Source: an uncultured Eubacteriales bacterium (GTDB taxonomy: Bacteria > Bacillota > Clostridia > Christensenellales > Aristaeellaceae). Taken from it: a DNA stretch of 64,000 nt. A program made the translations under genes and the position numbers. Below the pieces are notes generated by a model. That model did not search any database and was not told where the DNA came from. It saw nothing but the letters and a program-made list of their open reading frames with translations. Below are positions 58,806 through 64,000 of the stretch, piece by piece (within the stretch, counting starts at the first letter, position 1; every line of letters starts with the position of its first letter). The stretch covers positions 62,001-126,000 of the forward strand of contig CACYWL010000005.1 in assembly GCA_902778055.1 (NCBI GenBank), read 5' to 3'.

Positions 58806-60360
58806 GGTCGTCACCTCCCTGATGGCTCTCAAACTGGGGCAGGGGGTTGGAGCATTCCCGGTTATGCAGCAGCAGCAGATCCACGCAGACCCAGATCACG
58901 CAGGCCAGGCAGAGCACCGTCAGCACGTAGACCGCCGTGTCCCCGCTGCGGAAGGGATCCAGCAGCAGGTTCAGCGTCGCGAGAACCATGACCCCCAGGG
59001 CAGCCAGGCAGCCCATCGGCGTCCGCACGCCGGACCGGCTCCCCCAGAAAATCAGCCCGCCCATGCCGGCGGTCAGCGCGAAGGTGACCGCCTTCGTCAC
59101 CGAGGCGTTGTTCAGCTTCGCCAGCTGGGACAGCCCGAAGCAGAGCAGAATCATCAGCCCGAAGCTCCCGAGGCCCTCGAAGAAGCCCGTCGCGGAGCCC
59201 CTGGCATGCCGGGCCAGCTTCTTGCGCTGCTTCAGCCGCTGCTTGAGGTCGTCCCGGCCGTCCTTCGCCTCCTCCCGGTTCTCCCGGTTCCGGATGCTGT
59301 ACTGCCGCCGGCCGATGATCCACTGGGCTCCGAGGGCCAGCAGCATCGCGGCGATCAATACCATGTCCGGCCGCAGGGTCAGGAACGTGTTGAACAGGAA
59401 GAACAGCGGAATCGCGGCGATCAGGGCAATCCCGGCAAAGCGCGGGATGTCCATCGGCAGATCCGCCACCATCTCCCCGGTCACGCCGTTCTGAATCGCG
59501 TAAAGCAGGCGATTCCCGCTCCTTACGGACATGAACCAGACCGGCACCAGCGTCTGCCCGGTGCATTCCGCGTCCGCCAGCTTGATCAGCTTCTTCTCCG
59601 CCTCGGCGGTCGAGTACTGGTATTGTCCCTTCAGGTCCTTCAGCGCGTCCTCCAGTCCGAGGCGCACCGCCTCCGCCTTGGCGAAGGGAAGATAGGCGTT
59701 TTCCTTCGTATCCGGGATGTCGGAATAGAAGCCGCTCAGATAGGCCGGTGAGAAGGGCCGGAAGGCCTCCGCGTCCACCCGCGCGATCTTCTCGCTCATC
59801 GCGTCCGGCATCTCCCGGGACGCGTCATGCAGAATATGGGTGAAGGAGTGATCCAGCTGCACCGTGGTGTTGTAGTAGTAGGTGTCGTCCCCGACGGTCT
59901 GGGTGGCCTCCAGGTTCGTCTGTCCCTTCACGGAGGCGGAGAAGATGTAGTGGGGCACATAGATGCCCCGGAAGCTTTCCGCGGTGACCTGCTTCTTCAG
60001 CCGGTGATCGGCGCACAGGCTCTTTCGGACCATCTGCTGATACTTCTGAAAGCATTCCTCCCGGGTCACCCGAAAGGGCGCCACCGTCTCCGGCGCCTCC
60101 ATGTCCGTCTCCCGGCGCTCCAGCATCACCGAAGACCCGCAGTAGCTGCAGAAGGCGGCCTGCGCCGTATTCATGGCGCGGATCTCCGCCCCGCAGGTCG
60201 GGCAGGTCAGCAGGTCCACGGAAAAGCTGCTTCCGGCGGTTCTCGCCTCCCGCTGGTCCGCCTCCTCGATGGACTGCGTCCGTCCGCAGCTTCCGCACTT
60301 CAGCGCCTGATCCTGCACGGAAAAGGTCATGACCGATCCGCATCCCGGACACCCGTACAT
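58798..60360 (-). CDS. Zinc-ribbon multi-helix membrane protein
   Basis: 520 residues. The N-terminus carries two or three zinc ribbons (CPGCGSVM...CGSCGR; CPTCGAEI...CSYCGSS). A central soluble domain follows (RGIYVPHYIFSASVKGQ...; YLSGFYSDIPD), then about five to six helices near the C-terminus. Family recalled as TFIIB-type zinc-ribbon proteins of Clostridia, function unknown. Usually found beside TPM proteins, as here. Confidence 0.78.
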   Translation of the reverse strand: MYGCPGCGSVMTFSVQDQALKCGSCGRTQSIEEADQREARTAGSSFSVDLLTCPTCGAEIRAMNTAQAAFCSYCGSSVMLERRETDMEAPETVAPFRVTREECFQKYQQMVRKSLCADHRLKKQVTAESFRGIYVPHYIFSASVKGQTNLEATQTVGDDTYYYNTTVQLDHSFTHILHDASREMPDAMSEKIARVDAEAFRPFSPAYLSGFYSDIPDTKENAYLPFAKAEAVRLGLEDALKDLKGQYQYSTAEAEKKLIKLADAECTGQTLVPVWFMSVRSGNRLLYAIQNGVTGEMVADLPMDIPRFAGIALIAAIPLFFLFNTFLTLRPDMVLIAAMLLALGAQWIIGRRQYSIRNRENREEAKDGRDDLKQRLKQRKKLARHARGSATGFFEGLGSFGLMILLCFGLSQLAKLNNASVTKAVTFALTAGMGGLIFWGSRSGVRTPMGCLAALGVMVLATLNLLLDPFRSGDTAVYVLTVLCLACVIWVCVDLLLLHNRECSNPLPQFESHQGGDDRA

Positions 60361-60381
60361 TGTTCCTCTCCCCTTCCTCTG

Positions 60382-62166
60382 TTATCCTTCCGGAGCCGTA
60401 ATCTCCGGTCCCCGGTAGTGCAGCCCCAGCATCGTGATGTCGTCGAACTGCGGCGCATCGCCCACGAAATCGTCCAGATCCTTCCGCACATTCCGCAGCA
60501 GCGTCTCCGGAGCCGCGTCCGCCTCCCGGTTCAGCGCGTCGAGCATCCTGTCGGTTCCGAACAGCTCGTTGCCGGCGTTGGTCGCCTCGGGCACGCCGTC
60601 GGTGTAGACGAACAGCGTGTCGCCCGGGTGCATCTCAAACTCGTGCTCCCGGAACTTCATGCCGGCCAGGGTCGCCACCGCGGGAGAATGCCGGTAGAGC
60701 ACCAGCTCGAATTTCCCGTTCTCCCTGCGCAGCACCGGATGCTCGTGTCCGGCGTTGGCCGCCACGCCCCGGCCGGTTTTCAGGTCGAGAATCGCGAACC
60801 ACACGGTGACAAACAGCTCCGCGTCGTTCCCCTCGCACAGCTGGTCGTTCACATACCGCAGGGTCTCGGCGGGGCCGCCGCCCATCTGCGCCCGGTTCTT
60901 GATCAGGGTTTTGGCGATGACCATGAACAGCGCCGCGGGCACTCCCTTGCCGGACACGTCCGCCATCACGAGGCCCAGATGCTCTTCGTCGATCAGGAAG
61001 AAATCGTAGAAATCGCCGCCGACCTCCTTGGCCGGATCCATCGTGGCGTAGATTTCAAACTCATGCCGGTCCGGGAAGGGCGGGAAAATCCGGGGCAGCA
61101 TGTCCGCCTGAATCTGGGTGGCGATGTTCAGCTCCGCGCCGATGCGCTCTCTCTCCGCCGTCACCCGGGTCAGGTTCTGCATATATTCGACCATGCGGCT
61201 CTGCATGGAGCGGATCTCCTGATACAGATCGCCGATCTCGTCCTGGGAGCGGATCGGGAGATCGATCACGTCCTCCTGGGTGAATCCCTCCCCTCTGTCC
61301 GCGAAGCCCAGCGTCGCCTTCGACAGCATGGACAGCGGCCTCGTCGCCATCTTCCGCATCAGCAGGAAGGTCACCGCGAAGGAGATGACCATCAGCAGGG
61401 CGGCAAACATCAGCATGCTGAACAGGAAGGCGTAACGTTCCCGCATCACTTCGTTCATGTCCAGGTCGACGCCCATGATCGCGACGGCCTCCCCGTCCGA
61501 GGCGAGGATCGGCTCATAGGCCGAGCACAGCCAGCCAAACGCCGTCGTGGATACGGTCGGCGCCACCCGCAGGTTGGTCTGATAGGCCACAAACTCATCC
61601 GGGGACATCTCCACGCTGCCCAGATACAGCAGGTCCTCCGAGGGATCGCACAGGTTGACGCTGCCGTCTCCGATCACGGACTGAACGTACATGAACCGCA
61701 CGTCCATTTTCTCCTGATACTTGGCCAGCACCTGCATGGTCGCGTCAAAGCGTTCATAGAGGCCCTTCTCCTGCAGCCAGGCCCGGATCATCTCCTCGTC
61801 CTCCGCGGCGAGTGCCTTCTCGCGGACCTGAGCGAACTCATCGGTCCGCACTGCCTGCATCAGTTCCCTCAGGAAGTCGCCGTCCATGAAGGCCGCCACC
61901 GTCGCCGCGTCCTGGGCCGTGGTCTGCATCATGAGATCGTCCACCCGGGTGCGGTTGACCTGGTACGCGATCGCCGAAAGCCCGCCGGCCAGCGCCAGAG
62001 AGATCACCAGCACCAGCACGTTCAGCTTGACCGTCAGGGAAACCCAGCCTTTCCTTTTTCTTCCCTTCACTTTTTGCCTTCCTCCCGTTCCGCCGTCCCG
62101 CAGGCGGCCTTCTTCCTTCCGTCCCGCCGCGGTCCTTTTCCGCGGCCCGCACTTCGGAGCCTGCAT
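60382..62166 (-). CDS. Membrane sensor with SpoIIE/RsbU-type PP2C phosphatase
   Basis: About 594 residues; the exact start is uncertain because several ATG/GTG codons precede the first helix. Two helices flank an extracytoplasmic sensor of some 280 residues; HAMP and a short coil follow. The PP2C domain has the metal Asp residues (VGGDFYDFF, MADVSGKG, FDDITML). Such phosphatases act on anti-anti-sigma (STAS) proteins. The neighbour on the same transcript is a transporter with an RsbW-like domain 19 bases upstream, and the gene before that is cut by the window edge. Confidence 0.9.
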   Translation of the reverse strand: MQAPKCGPRKRTAAGRKEEGRLRDGGTGGRQKVKGRKRKGWVSLTVKLNVLVLVISLALAGGLSAIAYQVNRTRVDDLMMQTTAQDAATVAAFMDGDFLRELMQAVRTDEFAQVREKALAAEDEEMIRAWLQEKGLYERFDATMQVLAKYQEKMDVRFMYVQSVIGDGSVNLCDPSEDLLYLGSVEMSPDEFVAYQTNLRVAPTVSTTAFGWLCSAYEPILASDGEAVAIMGVDLDMNEVMRERYAFLFSMLMFAALLMVISFAVTFLLMRKMATRPLSMLSKATLGFADRGEGFTQEDVIDLPIRSQDEIGDLYQEIRSMQSRMVEYMQNLTRVTAERERIGAELNIATQIQADMLPRIFPPFPDRHEFEIYATMDPAKEVGGDFYDFFLIDEEHLGLVMADVSGKGVPAALFMVIAKTLIKNRAQMGGGPAETLRYVNDQLCEGNDAELFVTVWFAILDLKTGRGVAANAGHEHPVLRRENGKFELVLYRHSPAVATLAGMKFREHEFEMHPGDTLFVYTDGVPEATNAGNELFGTDRMLDALNREADAAPETLLRNVRKDLDDFVGDAPQFDDITMLGLHYRGPEITAPEG

Positions 62167-62185
62167 TCGGCCCGCTTCCTGAGCC

Positions 62186-63961
62186 TTACAGCACGACCCT
62201 CAGCACATTGAATCCCTCATAGTTCCTGTAATGCATGGATTTCGCCTGCTTCTTGACCAGCAGCACGCCCATGGAGTCCATCAGATGCTCCTCCTGATCC
62301 CGCTGCAGCCGCCCGGTTTCCATCTGGAAGGGGTTGAAGCGCGGCGCGCTGTTGCGGATGCACAGGGAGTAGTCCCCGCCGTCTTCCTCGGCCATGGTCA
62401 CCTGGATATATTCGTCCGGCTTCCCGCTGAAGGCCTGCTCCATGGTCACGAGGCACAGCTCCTCCACAGCCAGCTGCAGCTGCGCCGCTTTCCGGAGCGG
62501 GATTTCCCGGGCCTCGCAGTATTCCTCCAGGGCGGCCAGCACCTTTCCGAGCTCGTGATCGGCGTTATCCATGCAGGCGCTGAAGGTAGCCGCCTCCTTA
62601 CTTTCCCATTTGCGGGTCAGCCGTCTCCGGATCAGCAGCACCGTTCCCAGCGCGGCCGCCTCGCTGACCGGAAAGACCCACCAGAAGCCGGCCGGCCACA
62701 GAAAGCCGAACAGCAGCATGGACAGCTGCAGAAACACGAAGCTCCTCAGCCCGGTAATCAGGCTGCTCGCCAGCTCCTGCCCGGTGGACTGGCTGAAGCC
62801 CGTCAGGATAATCAGGATGCCCGCGAGGGGCGTACTCAGACAGAAGATACGGATGGCGGGCACGGAAACCGCCTTGGCCGCGGCCTCCTGAAGACCGAAG
62901 ACAGCGGAGACCTGCCCGGAAAAGACGGCCGTCAGCCCGGCCATCACCGCGCCGATGCCGAGCCCCCAGGCCATCGTCAGCCGCAGAACGTACCGCAGGC
63001 TTCTGCGGTCATGCTCCTGGGTAAACGCCGCTCCGAGGGGCTGAACCGCCTCGGAGGCGGACTGATACGGCGCCAGGAGGACGTAGGACACGTTCATCAC
63101 CACGTCGAACACCGCCACGTACAGATCTCCGTTGATCAGCCCCCGGTCTCCCGCCCGCAGCAGCAGATGGTTGGCGCCCAGCAGGAACAGAAACTGAAAA
63201 ATGTATCGGAAGGAGGAGGAAAAACCGATGGTCAGGGAGCTCAGAACCTGCTTCCGGACACCCTTCCGTTCCGACCAGGAGGCCCGCAGAGCCTTCCACT
63301 GAAGAATTCCCCGCTTCTGAAACAGGTGCAGGGACAGAATCACCGCGCTGATCCCCTGGGAGGCGACGGTGGCGAGCACGGCTCCGCGGACGCCCATCCC
63401 CATCCCGATCACCAGCACGATATTGAGAATCACATCCGCCGCGCATCCCGTGGATAAACCCAGCGAGGCGAGGGCGGGATCGTTGTCGACCCGGACGAAG
63501 TCATACAGCAGGTAGTTCAGCATGAACAGCGGCGCCGCGCTCAGCAGCGGGCGGGCGTACTCCGTGCACAGCGCCAGCAGCTCGGGCCTGCGTCCGTCCG
63601 CGCCCAGCAGGAACAGAAGCTGATCCATCAGCAGGTTGGCCAGAAGCGCCGCGGCCGCGGCGCCCAGCAGCAGCCGGGCCGCGAGCATGCTGAAATGGCA
63701 CAGCGCGGTCTTTTCCCGGCCCTGGGCGGCCAGCTTCCCGTGGTTCACGCATCCCCCGGTGGCAAACCCATAGCCGAACAGGTTGTACAACATGTAGACC
63801 GGCGTTACGAGGCCGATGGCGGCCAGGCCCTTTTCGCCCAGCTGACTGCCCACGACCAGGGCGTCGGCGATGTCCGCCGCCGCCAGGGCCAGCCCGGAGA
63901 TCATGGAGGGCCACATCACCCGGTAAAACATGCTTCTCGGAATCCAGTTCGCTTTCTTCAT
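62186..63961 (-). CDS. MATE-family transporter with C-terminal ATPase-like domain
   Basis: 591 residues. The MATE unit spans about 1-450 (ALVVGSQLGEKGLAAIGLVTPVYMLYNLFG). The C-terminal 140 (DNADHELGKVLAALEEYCEAREIPLRKAAQLQLAVEELCLVTME ... GVLLVKKQAKSMHY) have the layout of an RsbW-type HATPase; the usual N-box Asn and D-x-G are weak. It has the same design as the protein at 43791. It starts in an ATGA overlap with the upstream gene. Confidence 0.85.
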   Translation of the reverse strand: MKKANWIPRSMFYRVMWPSMISGLALAAADIADALVVGSQLGEKGLAAIGLVTPVYMLYNLFGYGFATGGCVNHGKLAAQGREKTALCHFSMLAARLLLGAAAAALLANLLMDQLLFLLGADGRRPELLALCTEYARPLLSAAPLFMLNYLLYDFVRVDNDPALASLGLSTGCAADVILNIVLVIGMGMGVRGAVLATVASQGISAVILSLHLFQKRGILQWKALRASWSERKGVRKQVLSSLTIGFSSSFRYIFQFLFLLGANHLLLRAGDRGLINGDLYVAVFDVVMNVSYVLLAPYQSASEAVQPLGAAFTQEHDRRSLRYVLRLTMAWGLGIGAVMAGLTAVFSGQVSAVFGLQEAAAKAVSVPAIRIFCLSTPLAGILIILTGFSQSTGQELASSLITGLRSFVFLQLSMLLFGFLWPAGFWWVFPVSEAAALGTVLLIRRRLTRKWESKEAATFSACMDNADHELGKVLAALEEYCEAREIPLRKAAQLQLAVEELCLVTMEQAFSGKPDEYIQVTMAEEDGGDYSLCIRNSAPRFNPFQMETGRLQRDQEEHLMDSMGVLLVKKQAKSMHYRNYEGFNVLRVVL

Positions 63962-64000
63962 CCGATTGCCTCGTATACGTTCAGCCGGTCCACGGGCGTG
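63958..64000 (-). CDS. C-terminal end of an upstream gene (partial)
   Basis: Only the last 13 residues are in the window (TPVDRLNVYEAIG, stop). It overlaps the MATE-ATPase start by 4 bases. In this setting a STAS (anti-anti-sigma) protein would fit, but 13 residues do not prove it. Confidence 0.5.
   Translation of the reverse strand, partial: TPVDRLNVYEAIG

Noticed and set aside
1..64000. CRISPR array or cas genes
   Set aside because: No series of regularly spaced identical repeats with unique spacers and no cas-like protein was seen; the 23-bp repeats at 46.0 kb have only three units and no spacers of usual size.

Overview
The window looks like a chromosome segment of an anaerobic, fairly GC-rich Clostridia-type Bacillota, probably a gut or rumen plant-fibre degrader. 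The signs are a T-box leader, an ECF transporter, oxygen-sensitive indolepyruvate:ferredoxin oxidoreductase, several CUT1 sugar ABC transporters, YesM/YesN regulation, and GH127, GH43 and (broken) GH31 glycosidases. Genus-level placement is not possible from the sequence alone.

Layout. (1) 0.3-4.0 kb, minus strand: a three-gene LplABC-like carbohydrate ABC transporter with a palindromic operator candidate. (2) 4.5-11.8 kb, minus strand: one long operon behind a tryptophan-specific T-box leader (specifier UGG). It holds a TrpP-like S component, two EcfA ATPases, EcfT, IorA, IorB and a PaaK-type aryl-CoA ligase. This joins tryptophan uptake to an enzyme set that could make tryptophan from indole-3-acetate. 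(3) 11.96-42.0 kb: an integration hotspot at a tRNA-Ala(CGC) gene. The 3' part of the tRNA recurs at 17.8, 27.4 and 41.9 kb and divides the region into three tandem segments. Segment 1 (5.8 kb) carries a large serine recombinase broken by an in-frame TAG, a TnpW-like small protein, a 600-aa protein of unknown function with a HEPN-like RNxxxH motif, and a 35-aa hydrophobic peptide gene. Segment 2 (9.6 kb, AT-richer) carries a complete type I restriction system whose HsdS contains four Glu-Leu-Thr-Ala repeats, two lipoproteins and regulator remnants. Segment 3 (14.6 kb) carries an arabinoside-type utilisation locus (GH31 relic, YesN, two permeases, YesM, binding protein, GH127), then many gene fragments and small genes. 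(4) 42-48 kb: two MATE-type transporters (the second with a C-terminal ATPase-like domain), scars, two tiny membrane proteins and a GGDEF protein ending in a ribbon-helix-helix-like segment. (5) 48-57.7 kb: GH43, a TIM-barrel-like protein, a YczE-like membrane protein, a LacI regulator, a fructokinase, a split chromate transporter and a LacI-type-sensor GGDEF protein. (6) 57.9-64 kb, minus strand: an operon of MATE-ATPase fusion, SpoIIE/RsbU-type phosphatase, zinc-ribbon membrane protein and TPM-domain protein.

The strongest leads are the Trp T-box/ECF/IOR/PaaK operon, the tandem tRNA-Ala array that lacks any visible tyrosine integrase, the unassigned HEPN-motif protein beside a hydrophobic peptide gene, the repeat-variable HsdS, the GGDEF-RHH fusion, and the MATE-ATPase/phosphatase operon. 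Many genes in the island are deletion chimeras or frameshifted.
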